Shown here one piece after another: positions 1 to 5,958 of a stretch of 5,958 nucleotides of DNA (positions within the stretch are counted from its first letter, which is position 1; the number at the start of each line of letters is the position of its first letter). Below the pieces are notes generated by a model. The model was not told the DNA's origin, did not search any database, and worked only from the letters and a program-made list of their open reading frames with translations. Position numbers and translations under genes: made by a program. This DNA comes from Nitrospira defluvii (GTDB lineage Bacteria > Nitrospirota > Nitrospiria > Nitrospirales > Nitrospiraceae), in NCBI GenBank assembly GCA_016199015.1, contig JACQHN010000415.1:1-5958 (forward strand), read 5' to 3'.

Positions 1-1023
1 CGCGGCGATCAGGCGCCGGGTAAAGACCTTGGCATCGCACAAGATGTTCACATCGAAGGGTACCTGCTGGAACTTTCGCTGCACCATGGCCGGATCGATT
101 TCCACCAAATACTTCTTGGCTTGCCGCGCAAAGCTCTGCACATTTCCGCCGGTGATCCGACCGGAGATGCGACTGCCGATGGACAAGAGCAGGTCGCTGT
201 TCTGGATGCCGAAGTTCCGTCCGGCTCCGCCATAGGTGCCGACACGGCCGCCGTAGTTCTCGTAGTCAGAGGTGATGACATCCAGCGCATTCCACGTCGG
301 GAAGCAGGGCACGTTTAGGCGGCGACCCAATTCACGCACGTCATCCTGCGCATCGGCCAAGCGCACACCGCCCCCGACGAGAATGACCGGTCGTTCTGAC
401 TTCTGAAGCTCTGCGATGAATCGCGTGATCTGTTCGTCCACCACGGCGAGATCGAAACTCGCGGCGGCCGGCGGTTCAAAGCCGATGAGTTGTTTGACAT
501 CGACGAGTGTTTTTTGCACATCGAGGGGGATATCCAGCAGCACCGGGCCGGGCCGCCCCTGCCGGCAGAGCCAGAGGGCTTTTTCCAGTTCATACCGTAC
601 GTCTTCCGGTTTCAGAATCATCTTGGCGTATTTGGTCACCGGCGCCGCCATCGCCACGATGTCCGTCTCCTGGAACCCGATTTGCCGGATGGATGGATCA
701 GTCCGTAAGAAGCGCGAATTGATTTGGCCGGTCAGAAATACGCAGCCTATGGAATCGTAAAAGCAGTTTCCCATCGCCGTGAGGAGATTCATCCCGCCCG
801 GCCCACTGGTCGCGATCGCCACGCCGGGTACGCCTTTCACCTTCGCATAGGCTTCTGCCGCGAAGCCGCCGGCCTGCTCATGCATGACCGCGACATACTC
901 CGCGGCGCCCGTGCGGGTAAACGCATCGATCAAATCACCGTTGGCGGCGCCGTACACCACAAACATCTTGTCGATGCCCCGTTCCGCCAGCGTATTGATG
1001 ATGAAGTCCGCGACCTTGATCAT
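1..1023 (-). CDS. Acetolactate-synthase-like thiamine diphosphate (ThDP) enzyme, N-terminal 341 residues (3' end outside window)
   Basis: Open from the ATG at 1023 to the window edge with no stop. The family usually has about 550-600 residues, so roughly 60% is present. The N-terminal pyrimidine-binding domain covers about residues 1-170. It carries the expected catalytic glutamate (E49 in VMHEQAGGFAAE), the SGPGG turn at 73-77 and the LTGQ strand at 97-100. A central domain (about 190-335) follows, with YGGRVGTYGGAG and SDLLLSIGSRISGRITGG resembling the acetolactate synthase middle domain. The C-terminal ThDP/Mg-binding domain with the GDG motif lies outside, so cofactor binding is not directly seen. 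Such enzymes usually decarboxylate a 2-oxo acid and transfer the two-carbon unit; substrate unknown. The stretch RTDPSIRQIGFQETD (107-121) carries a few residues more than I recall at this point in housekeeping IlvB, so I favour a specialised paralogue of the type seen in polysaccharide clusters (from memory). A YerE-like sugar-branching enzyme is one alternative. It is preceded by a clear AAAGGAG ribosome binding site. Confidence 0.88.
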   Translation of the reverse strand, partial: MIKVADFIINTLAERGIDKMFVVYGAANGDLIDAFTRTGAAEYVAVMHEQAGGFAAEAYAKVKGVPGVAIATSGPGGMNLLTAMGNCFYDSIGCVFLTGQINSRFLRTDPSIRQIGFQETDIVAMAAPVTKYAKMILKPEDVRYELEKALWLCRQGRPGPVLLDIPLDVQKTLVDVKQLIGFEPPAAASFDLAVVDEQITRFIAELQKSERPVILVGGGVRLADAQDDVRELGRRLNVPCFPTWNALDVITSDYENYGGRVGTYGGAGRNFGIQNSDLLLSIGSRISGRITGGNVQSFARQAKKYLVEIDPAMVQRKFQQVPFDVNILCDAKVFTRRLIAA

Positions 1024-1028
1024 GGAGA

Positions 1029-1035
1029 CTCCTTT
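1029..1035 (-). promoter_or_regulatory. Ribosome binding site of the ThDP enzyme gene
   Basis: On the minus strand AAAGGAG sits 5 nt upstream of the ATG at 1023 (within GGAAAGGAGTCTCCATG). It is a near-ideal Shine-Dalgarno sequence and supports this start. It also means the gene can be translated independently after the intergenic gap. Confidence 0.8.
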
Positions 1036-1050
1036 CCCTTCAGGTCTAAC

Positions 1051-1172
1051 AGGATGCTGAAAACGCCCACCAGCGGCGTTCTCGCCTCGCTCCGAGGCTC
1101 AACGTACCCCAAGGGTACGCCTCGCCCCTTCGCATCGCTGCGGCCTTGCTGGACGGCCGTTTTGAGCATCCT
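1051..1172. repeat. Imperfect palindromic intergenic repeat, about 122 bp, REP/MITE-like
   Basis: The outer arms are AGGATGCTGAAAACG at 1051-1065 and CGTTTTGAGCATCCT at 1158-1172, which pair at 14 of 15 positions. Pairing continues inward through CCAGC/GCTGG, giving about 21 matches over 25 positions with one gap. At the centre, CGTACCC (1103-1109) and GGGTACG (1113-1119) form a perfect 7-bp stem around a CAA loop. Inside the left arm, GCCTCG (1084-1089) and CGAGGC (1093-1098) form a further small hairpin; GCCTCG recurs at 1119-1124 as a competing partner. There is no transposase and no obvious target-site duplication. From memory, similar elements are scattered between genes in Nitrospira genomes; I could not search for copies. 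It lies between the radical SAM gene and the ThDP gene, so it would be transcribed as a large folded RNA. No U-run follows in the direction of transcription, so it is not a textbook intrinsic terminator, though it may attenuate or stabilise mRNA. Confidence 0.75.
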
Positions 1173-1250
1173 GCGGGGATATGCACTCGTGGTTCCAGCT
1201 GTCTGACTCATCGATTTTCAAAGGGCTTCACGTAGTTATTTTGCAGCCTT

Positions 1251-2759
1251 CTAGGCAGCCGGTCTGGCTGTCATGTCATGATGGCGACGGCGCACCTGGT
1301 GCCTGCACATCTCTGTCACGTGGGTGGCGACACGTTCTCCGAATCTCTGTTGCAGCATGCTCAGATAGCGCGGGTGGCCGAAATACTCTAAGAAGGCGCG
1401 ATCCCGGAAGGCCAACACCTCTGTTGCCGTGAGGCTCTCGGTCGGCAAGGGACAGCTGTCGTAAGCATGTTGTGAGTAGCCGATCCACCCGGGCCCTCCC
1501 CGGTCGTCCGGCAACGCCCATTGTTTCTGTTTTGCGAGGCCGTACAGTGGTGAACCAGGATAGGCCATGGCACAGTAGAAGTTGGCCCACTCCGTATTCA
1601 GTGCGAGGGCGAGGTCCAACGTCGCGCGCATACTCTCCAACGTGTCATCGGGCAATCCGAAGATATAGTTGGCCGCGACATGGATGCCGTACGAGCGAAT
1701 CTTGTCGACCGTCGCGACGATGTCACGTTCGCCGAAGCGGCCCTTTTCTACGCCATCCCTCACATGCTGGCTTCCGGATTCGATGCCGAGACCCAGCCAG
1801 GTAAATCCCGCCCGAGCCAGTTTCGCCAGTACCTCGTCCTGCACCGTATCCACGCGGGCGTAGGCCCAGATGTTGAGGCGATAGCCCCGTTCGATGATGC
1901 GGTCGCAAATGCCGATCACATGCCGTCGATTCAGCACGAACATCTCATCCGGGATCTTGAGGTTGGTGACACCATAGTCCCGGACCAGGCGGTCGATTTG
2001 GCCGATGACATTGTCCGGGCTCCAGGTCCGCAGCATGGGCGTGGCAAAGGGGGCATTGATGCAGCAAAACGAACAGGTAAAGGGACAACCCAAGCTGGTC
2101 TGCAGCGAGGCGTAGGGAGATCTCGCGTCCAAGTTTCCGAAGCAGTGCCAGTTATGGGCGCGATACCGAGTCATATCGAGTAGATCCCAGGCCTGGCCCG
2201 GCAATTCACGATCCAGATTCGTCAGCAGTTGCGCGGGGGCATTGCCCACCGGCGTCCCGTCTTCCATATGCCACAGGCCTGGAACCTCCCGCAGGGAATG
2301 TTGCGGAGCTCGCAAGGCGATCAGCAAACCGAGAATGGTGGCAGGGCCTTCGCCCTGACAGACATAGGTGTAGGGCTCTTCGAGCAACGTGCACTTGGGC
2401 AGAGCTGACGGATGTGTTCCCATCACCAGGGTGGGAATGTCACTGAGGCCATTGAGAATCTCGCACACCTTTCGGCCGGCCGGCATACATTGGGTGGAGG
2501 CCGAGGGTTGTTGGCCATAAATCACAAAGACCGCGAGTCTGGGAGACATCACGGCGATCTGTTGCGCAGTCTGCTCGTGATTCAATCCCTGCGCTTCCGC
2601 ATCCAGGATGGCGACCGAGCAACTGTGTTGTCGCAGAAAGGTGGCGAGCAAACCGGACCAGACCGGCGGTTCGATCGCGGCAAAATCACGGCTCAGTTCC
2701 TGATAGACTTGCACCCGGCTGGGAGGAGTCACGAGCAGCACGTCAAGCGGCTTGGACAC
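1251..2759 (-). CDS. B12-binding-domain radical SAM protein (502 aa)
   Basis: Cobalamin-dependent-type radical SAM enzyme of unknown substrate. The N-terminal region (about residues 5-150, DVLLVTPPSR through VCQGEGPATILGLL) has the Rossmann-like layout of the B12-binding domain, but the DxHxxG motif that donates a lower-axial histidine is absent. The radical SAM core begins at TSLGCPFTCSFCC; C225, C229 and C232 fit the CxxxCxxC cluster motif, and C233 is an extra adjacent cysteine. GIESGS (325-330) matches the SAM-contacting strand. The C-terminal 130 residues are a helical extension of unclear role. The longest open frame starts at an ATG at 2858, but that adds 33 unconserved-looking residues inside the aminotransferase gene. 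I chose GTG at 2759, 5 nt after GGAGG, which starts just before the first B12-domain strand. It overlaps the end of the aminotransferase gene by 17 nt, implying translational coupling. Likely reactions are methyl transfer or other radical chemistry on the product of this operon; the family alone does not tell which. Confidence 0.88.
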   Translation of the reverse strand: MSKPLDVLLVTPPSRVQVYQELSRDFAAIEPPVWSGLLATFLRQHSCSVAILDAEAQGLNHEQTAQQIAVMSPRLAVFVIYGQQPSASTQCMPAGRKVCEILNGLSDIPTLVMGTHPSALPKCTLLEEPYTYVCQGEGPATILGLLIALRAPQHSLREVPGLWHMEDGTPVGNAPAQLLTNLDRELPGQAWDLLDMTRYRAHNWHCFGNLDARSPYASLQTSLGCPFTCSFCCINAPFATPMLRTWSPDNVIGQIDRLVRDYGVTNLKIPDEMFVLNRRHVIGICDRIIERGYRLNIWAYARVDTVQDEVLAKLARAGFTWLGLGIESGSQHVRDGVEKGRFGERDIVATVDKIRSYGIHVAANYIFGLPDDTLESMRATLDLALALNTEWANFYCAMAYPGSPLYGLAKQKQWALPDDRGGPGWIGYSQHAYDSCPLPTESLTATEVLAFRDRAFLEYFGHPRYLSMLQQRFGERVATHVTEMCRHQVRRRHHDMTARPAA

Positions 2760-3963
2760 GGCAACCTCCGAGATCCTGCGCAAAGGCGATGATGCGTGAG
2801 ACGCCTTCCAGCACATCGTCTTCTTGCCCACAGGTGGCCAGACGAATGAATGATGCATAGGCTGGGCCGAAACTGCGGCCCGGTGTGACGGCGGTCTGCT
2901 GTTCGTCGAGCAGGCGCCGACAAAAGGTCAGGTCATCAAGATGGGTGCCGGCAATGTCGACGAAGAGATAAAATCCCGATTCCGGGAGATTGCAGCGTAA
3001 GACGCCTGAACGGTTGATGTGGTCGACGCAGGATCCGATCAGCCGGGCGCCGCGCGCTCGGATGTCGGTTACGTAATCTTCCAAGACTGTCAATCCGGCG
3101 AGACAACCCAGTTGGGTAAAGGCCGGAAGACAGGAATAGAGTGTTGAATTGGAGAGCGCCAATTTCGCCGCCACCGCTTCGTGGGCCAGGGCGTAGCCGG
3201 TACGGAATCCCGGGATCGAGAACACTTTAGAAAAGGAGGAGATCGCCACGACATGTCCCGCCTGCGCTGACGCCAGAGTGCTGAACGAGCCGTCGAATGT
3301 CAGGTCGGCATAGGTCTCATCACTCAACAGCCAGATCCCCGCTTCTTCGCAACGGCCCGCGAGTTTCCTCACAACGGCCGGTGTGTAGACGGCCCCGGTA
3401 GGATTGTTGGCGTTGTTGAGGATGATCGCCTTTGGCCTGGACGCAAGCGCGGTTTCCACGTTCCCGCGCGTGAGGTGAAAGCCATCTGCTTCAGCCAGCG
3501 GTACGGCGGTGACTTGAAGCCCCAGATGGCTCGCGGCCGCCCAGTAGGAAGGAAACGCCGGCGTGAAAAGCACGACCTGATCGCCGGGATCGCAGGTAAT
3601 GTCGAGAAATTGGTGAATCAGCAGATTTGCCGGGCTGATGACGACATGGGCGTCCGTCAACGCCTGCCCTGTCAGCGACGCATATCGAGCCGCCACCGAT
3701 GCACGCAACTCCTTCAAGCCCGCCATCGGTGTATACCCGAGATGTCTGGCTCGGAGCGCGTGCATCGTCGCCTCTATGAGTTGAGGCGGAGGGGCCATAC
3801 GCGGGTTGCCGAGTTCCAAGTGATAGATATACTGGCCCTGCCGTTCCAAAACCTGGGCGCGATCCATCACCCGGAACATCTCCTGGCCGATCAACCGTTC
3901 ACCTCGAGCTGAGAACGAGAGTGTGTGAGGGACGGGTGGAGTGGGCAACGTGCGAGGCGCCAT
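2743..3963 (-). CDS. Fold-type I PLP-dependent aminotransferase, class I/II (406 aa)
   Basis: Transfers an amino group between an amino acid and a 2-oxo acid using pyridoxal phosphate; cytosolic. The length is normal for the class I/II family. Key elements are in order: NNPTG at 186-190 (cofactor/substrate loop), D215 and Y218 in SDETYAD (pyridine nitrogen and O3' contacts), the Schiff-base lysine K246 in SSFSKVFSIPGFRTGY with R254 as phosphate-binding arginine, and R374 in SFIRLATCG, the usual carboxylate-binding arginine. This is the amino-acid (AspC/aromatic-type) family and not the DegT/DnrJ/EryC1 family that normally aminates nucleotide sugars, so a small carboxylic substrate is more likely than a sugar. 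Its ATG shares one base with the stop of the nucleotidyltransferase gene (TAATG), and its 3' end overlaps the radical SAM gene, placing it firmly in the operon. No strong Shine-Dalgarno precedes the ATG, consistent with coupled re-initiation. Exact substrate not determinable; confidence in the family is high. Confidence 0.9.
   Translation of the reverse strand: MAPRTLPTPPVPHTLSFSARGERLIGQEMFRVMDRAQVLERQGQYIYHLELGNPRMAPPPQLIEATMHALRARHLGYTPMAGLKELRASVAARYASLTGQALTDAHVVISPANLLIHQFLDITCDPGDQVVLFTPAFPSYWAAASHLGLQVTAVPLAEADGFHLTRGNVETALASRPKAIILNNANNPTGAVYTPAVVRKLAGRCEEAGIWLLSDETYADLTFDGSFSTLASAQAGHVVAISSFSKVFSIPGFRTGYALAHEAVAAKLALSNSTLYSCLPAFTQLGCLAGLTVLEDYVTDIRARGARLIGSCVDHINRSGVLRCNLPESGFYLFVDIAGTHLDDLTFCRRLLDEQQTAVTPGRSFGPAYASFIRLATCGQEDDVLEGVSRIIAFAQDLGGCRVQAA
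2765..2769 (-). promoter_or_regulatory. Ribosome binding site deciding the GTG start of the radical SAM gene
   Basis: GGAGG on the minus strand lies 5 nt before GTG at 2759-2757 (GGAGGTTGCCGTGTCC). It is embedded in the last codons of the aminotransferase gene. No comparable site was noticed as a reason to prefer the upstream ATG at 2858. Confidence 0.72.
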
Positions 3964-4724
3964 TACGAGATCGATCCCTGTGCATGATGGAGCAGAATTG
4001 TCGGCAGGTACGCCGACGCGTCTTGCCAGACATCTCGGAAGCGCGCCAGCCGCTCGGGGGTTCCAATATCGTACAGGGAATTGGCGGTCACGAATCCATA
4101 GAACCCTTGTGTCACCAGCCGGGGAAGCAGGTCTCGCTCCAGAGACCAGGGGCTATTCGCAGGGAACAGCGGCTCGATGGCACGGTCAAACACATAGATG
4201 CCGGCATTGTCATATCCCGTTATCCGAGCACGCGGCTTTTCGACCATCGAGAGCACGCGATCGTCTTCGCCAAGCATTACGGCCCCTGTGTCTTGGCGTT
4301 CCTCCTGATGGGTTACCGCGATTGTCGCGCGCGCCCGCTTGAGCGCATGAAAACGCAACAGCCGCTCCGGATCGATTTCACAGAGGGAGTCCCCGTTCAG
4401 CACTAGGACCGGATTGCTCCGCACCAATGTCATGGCCTGCGACAGGGCGCCGCCGGTTCCGAGCGGAGCGGGATCGCGGATGAACATCGTTTCGTAGGAC
4501 CCGCCGTGGCGTCCGAACCATTCTTCGATCATCTCTCCGCGGTGGCCCGTGCTGAAAATGAATCGTCGCGCGCCATGGCGCAGAAAATGCTCCACGATCA
4601 GGGACACGAAGGGACGGCCATGAATTTCGGCCATCGGTTTCGGACGGTCCTGCACCACGGATTGAAGGCGGGTGCCAAGCCCTCCACACAGAATGATGAC
4701 GTCGCATTCGCCGAGCGCGCCCAT
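3963..4724 (-). CDS. hddC: Sugar-phosphate nucleotidyltransferase, probable D-glycero-alpha-D-manno-heptose 1-phosphate guanylyltransferase (253 aa)
   Basis: Activates a sugar 1-phosphate with an NTP. By its neighbour and sequence type this is probably D-glycero-alpha-D-manno-heptose 1-phosphate plus GTP, giving GDP-heptose. The nucleotide-binding signature GGLGTRL (14-20) continues into QSVVQDRPKPMAEIHGRPF with K29, a spacing and wording characteristic of the HddC branch. PLGTGGAL (87-94), LNGDS (109-113, metal-binding D112), NAGIYVF (173-179) and YDIGTPE (218-224) complete the GT-A-like nucleotidyltransferase core. Length agrees with HddC proteins (about 230-250 residues), and there is no C-terminal acyltransferase or beta-helix domain. 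The longest frame opens at 4793, inside the kinase gene. I chose ATG 4724, which leaves 2 nt after the kinase TGA and starts at the first beta strand; a GGAAAGG purine run lies about 11 nt upstream. Nucleotide specificity (GTP versus CTP or UTP) cannot be proven from sequence inspection. Confidence 0.87.
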   Translation of the reverse strand: MGALGECDVIILCGGLGTRLQSVVQDRPKPMAEIHGRPFVSLIVEHFLRHGARRFIFSTGHRGEMIEEWFGRHGGSYETMFIRDPAPLGTGGALSQAMTLVRSNPVLVLNGDSLCEIDPERLLRFHALKRARATIAVTHQEERQDTGAVMLGEDDRVLSMVEKPRARITGYDNAGIYVFDRAIEPLFPANSPWSLERDLLPRLVTQGFYGFVTANSLYDIGTPERLARFRDVWQDASAYLPTILLHHAQGSIS

Positions 4725-4726
4725 TC

Positions 4727-5797
4727 TCAGGCTGCCTTTCCGATGAGGGAGGCCTTTAACTGTGAGGCCGTGTGGGTCGAACTCTGAGCCCACACGTCAT
4801 CCAACATGAGATGGTCCTCCTGATAAAACACGATCTGACTGCCCAGTCCCTCAAATTTGAACGGCACCTGCAATAAACCCGGCAGGGCCATGCGGATCCG
4901 CTCGTGATCCTCCGGCTTTGCGAAAAACAACATGAAGCCCCCGCCACCTGCGCCCAACAACTTGCCGCCAAGCGCCCCGGCTCCCCTGGCCGCCGTATAA
5001 ATGTCGTCGATGGCCGGGGTGGTAATGCGGGACGTCAGACGGCGTTTCAACATCCAGGCCTCATGTAACAATGTTCCAAACTCGCTCAAATCCCCCTCCC
5101 CGGTGAGGATGGAAATGCCCTCCTGGACCATCTGCAGCATGGCAAAAAGCTCGGTCTGGCGTTGTTTCGTGCGATCGATTTGCTCGCGGGCCACCTCCGA
5201 CGCGATCCGTGAAAACCCCGTGAAATACAGCTGTAAATGGTTCTGGAACGCGGTGAGCCGATCCGGCCGCATCACGATCGGAGTATGGCCGATCTCTCCG
5301 TTCTGAAAGAAATTGACCCGACAGAGGCTGCCTTGTGCCGCCAGCACCTGATCCTGGCATCCGACGGCTTCGCCGAGCACATCCTGTTCGACGTGAATCG
5401 CCGCCTGCGCGAGCTGCGCTTTGCTGGGCATGATGTGCTGCAAGGCGTACAGCGTGTGGAGCAGGCCCACAGTAAACGATGAGCTGGACCCCAGCCCGGT
5501 GCGGGCCGGCAAGTCCCCGTCGTGGTGAATTTCCAGCCCGTCGTTGATATTGAGATACTTGAGCACGCCGCGGACCGCGGGATGTTCGATATCCTCATGG
5601 TTGTTCACCAGCTCGATGCGTGAATAGGCAATGCGAGTGCGATGCTCAAAAAACGGCGGGAGGCGGCGGCAACTGATGTAGCAATACTTGTCGATCGTCG
5701 TGGCGAGCACGGCCCCGCCATGCTCGCGAAACCATACGGGATAGTCGGTGCCTCCGCCGAAGAATGACATTCGAAAAGGGGTGCGGCTGATGATCAT
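4727..5797 (-). CDS. hddA: GHMP-family sugar kinase, probable D-glycero-alpha-D-manno-heptose 7-phosphate kinase (356 aa)
   Basis: Phosphorylates the anomeric position of a sugar, here most likely D-glycero-alpha-D-manno-heptose 7-phosphate to the 1,7-bisphosphate, the step before GmhB dephosphorylation and HddC activation. GHMP motif 1 is RTPFRMSFFGGGTDYP (5-20). Motif 2, the ATP phosphate loop, is PARTGLGSSSSF (97-108). GEAVGCQDQVLAAQGS (142-157) carries the probable catalytic D149. Motif 3 is GGKLLGAGGGGFMLFF (277-292). The length is normal for HddA (about 340-360 residues). The FFGGGTDYP opening and the directly following hddC-like gene favour heptose kinase over galactokinase or mevalonate kinase; a fucose-kinase-like or other sugar 1-kinase is the main alternative. 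ATG at 5797 is preceded by AAGGA with an 8-nt spacer. The stop is 2 nt upstream of the hddC start, so the two are very likely co-translated. Confidence 0.88.
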   Translation of the reverse strand: MIISRTPFRMSFFGGGTDYPVWFREHGGAVLATTIDKYCYISCRRLPPFFEHRTRIAYSRIELVNNHEDIEHPAVRGVLKYLNINDGLEIHHDGDLPARTGLGSSSSFTVGLLHTLYALQHIMPSKAQLAQAAIHVEQDVLGEAVGCQDQVLAAQGSLCRVNFFQNGEIGHTPIVMRPDRLTAFQNHLQLYFTGFSRIASEVAREQIDRTKQRQTELFAMLQMVQEGISILTGEGDLSEFGTLLHEAWMLKRRLTSRITTPAIDDIYTAARGAGALGGKLLGAGGGGFMLFFAKPEDHERIRMALPGLLQVPFKFEGLGSQIVFYQEDHLMLDDVWAQSSTHTASQLKASLIGKAA

Positions 5798-5805
5798 CGT
5801 GCACG

Positions 5806-5810
5806 TCCTT
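5806..5810 (-). promoter_or_regulatory. hddA: Ribosome binding site of the heptose kinase gene
   Basis: AAGGA on the minus strand, 8 nt before the ATG at 5797, inside the 30-nt spacer that follows the epimerase stop codon. It confirms the kinase start. No promoter-like sequence fits in this short spacer, so the gene probably depends on transcription from upstream. Confidence 0.65.
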
Positions 5811-5827
5811 GCTGGCGTGGCGTCGCC

Positions 5828-5958
5828 TCAGACATTGGCATACTGGCCGGCTTTGATGATCGTGTAACACTTGATCAACTCGCGGATTCCCCGTTCCAGC
5901 GACCATTCCGGTTTGAACCCCGTGGCCAGCAGCCGTTGGTTGGACACGATATAGTCCC
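5828..5958 (-). CDS. NAD-dependent sugar-nucleotide epimerase/dehydratase (SDR family), C-terminal 42 residues only
   Basis: The minus strand reads DYIVSNQRLLATGFKPEWSL and then a charged helix ending CYTIIKAGQYANV before TGA at 5830-5828. The pattern (VSN, about 8 residues, GFKPEWSLERGIRELI, then a Y-x-NV tail) is what I know from the C-termini of extended short-chain dehydrogenases acting on nucleotide sugars, where the GIRELI helix closes the substrate domain. The catalytic YxxxK and the N-terminal Rossmann GxxGxxG lie beyond the window, so which epimerase, reductase or dehydratase it is cannot be told. It sits 30 nt upstream of the heptose kinase on the same strand, so it probably belongs to the same heptose/sugar-nucleotide operon. 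Confidence 0.75.
   Translation of the reverse strand, partial: DYIVSNQRLLATGFKPEWSLERGIRELIKCYTIIKAGQYANV

Noticed and set aside
1051..1172. Palindrome as an intrinsic terminator for the upstream five genes
   Set aside because: No run of U follows the outer stem in the minus-strand direction (it continues CTGTTAGACC), and the downstream gene on the same strand has its own strong ribosome binding site. Attenuation is possible but not supported as a classic terminator.
724..1206. 160-codon plus-strand open frame across the ThDP gene start and the repeat
   Set aside because: It is antisense to a clear ThDP-enzyme coding sequence, its product has no recognisable motifs, and its 3' part is the palindrome.
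1173..1250. Promoter for the ThDP gene between the radical SAM stop and the repeat
   Set aside because: A TTGAAA occurs on the minus strand near 1217-1222, but I see no convincing -10 box at suitable spacing, so no promoter is called.
1680..2183. 167-codon plus-strand open frame
   Set aside because: Antisense shadow of the radical SAM gene, whose minus-strand product carries clear family motifs; high GC makes long antisense frames common.
3475..3912. 145-codon plus-strand open frame
   Set aside because: Antisense to the aminotransferase gene with no motif or ribosome binding site of its own.
3921..4406. 161-codon plus-strand open frame, and an overlapping 133-codon one at 3941-4342
   Set aside because: Both are antisense to the nucleotidyltransferase and the start of the aminotransferase; composition is arginine/proline-rich as expected for shadows.
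1..4724. Phosphonate biosynthesis (phosphonopyruvate decarboxylase, aminotransferase, B12 radical SAM methylase, nucleotidyltransferase)
   Set aside because: The gene types superficially match, but no PEP mutase is in the window, the nucleotidyltransferase is of the HddC type next to a heptose-kinase-like gene, and the ThDP protein looks acetolactate-synthase-like.

Overview
The window is a single minus-strand run of six genes, all transcribed from high to low coordinates, with both end genes cut by the window edges. It is moderately GC-rich and very tightly packed. A hairpin-rich intergenic element at 1051-1172 resembles a repeat family I recall from Nitrospira genomes. With the gene content (sugar-nucleotide genes and a B12-type radical SAM enzyme), this suggests a Nitrospira-like bacterium, but that assignment is an inference from memory and not a database match.

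Layout in transcription order: the last 42 codons of a sugar-nucleotide epimerase/dehydratase (SDR family) at the right edge; a GHMP sugar kinase resembling D-glycero-D-manno-heptose 7-phosphate kinase (hddA); a nucleotidyltransferase resembling D-glycero-D-manno-heptose 1-phosphate guanylyltransferase (hddC); a fold-type I PLP aminotransferase; a cobalamin-binding-domain radical SAM protein; a 227-bp gap holding the palindromic repeat; and the first 341 residues of an acetolactate-synthase-like thiamine diphosphate enzyme running off the left edge.

The first five genes are separated by 30 nt or less or overlap: 30 nt, 2 nt, a 1-nt TAATG overlap, then a 17-nt overlap. This points to one polycistronic, translationally coupled operon. 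Two start sites were moved inward from the longest open frame: hddC to 4724, and the radical SAM gene to a GTG at 2759 with a strong GGAGG ribosome binding site.

Functionally, the right half makes an activated heptose (probably GDP-D-glycero-alpha-D-manno-heptose) for a surface polysaccharide, glycan or glycosylated product. The isomerase (gmhA) and phosphatase (gmhB) steps are not in the window. The left half (amino-acid-type aminotransferase, B12 radical SAM, thiamine diphosphate enzyme) is not part of the standard heptose pathway. Its tight coupling to hddC suggests a dedicated tailoring branch whose product cannot be read from this window. No RNA genes, CRISPR arrays, insertion sequences or transposase remnants were seen.
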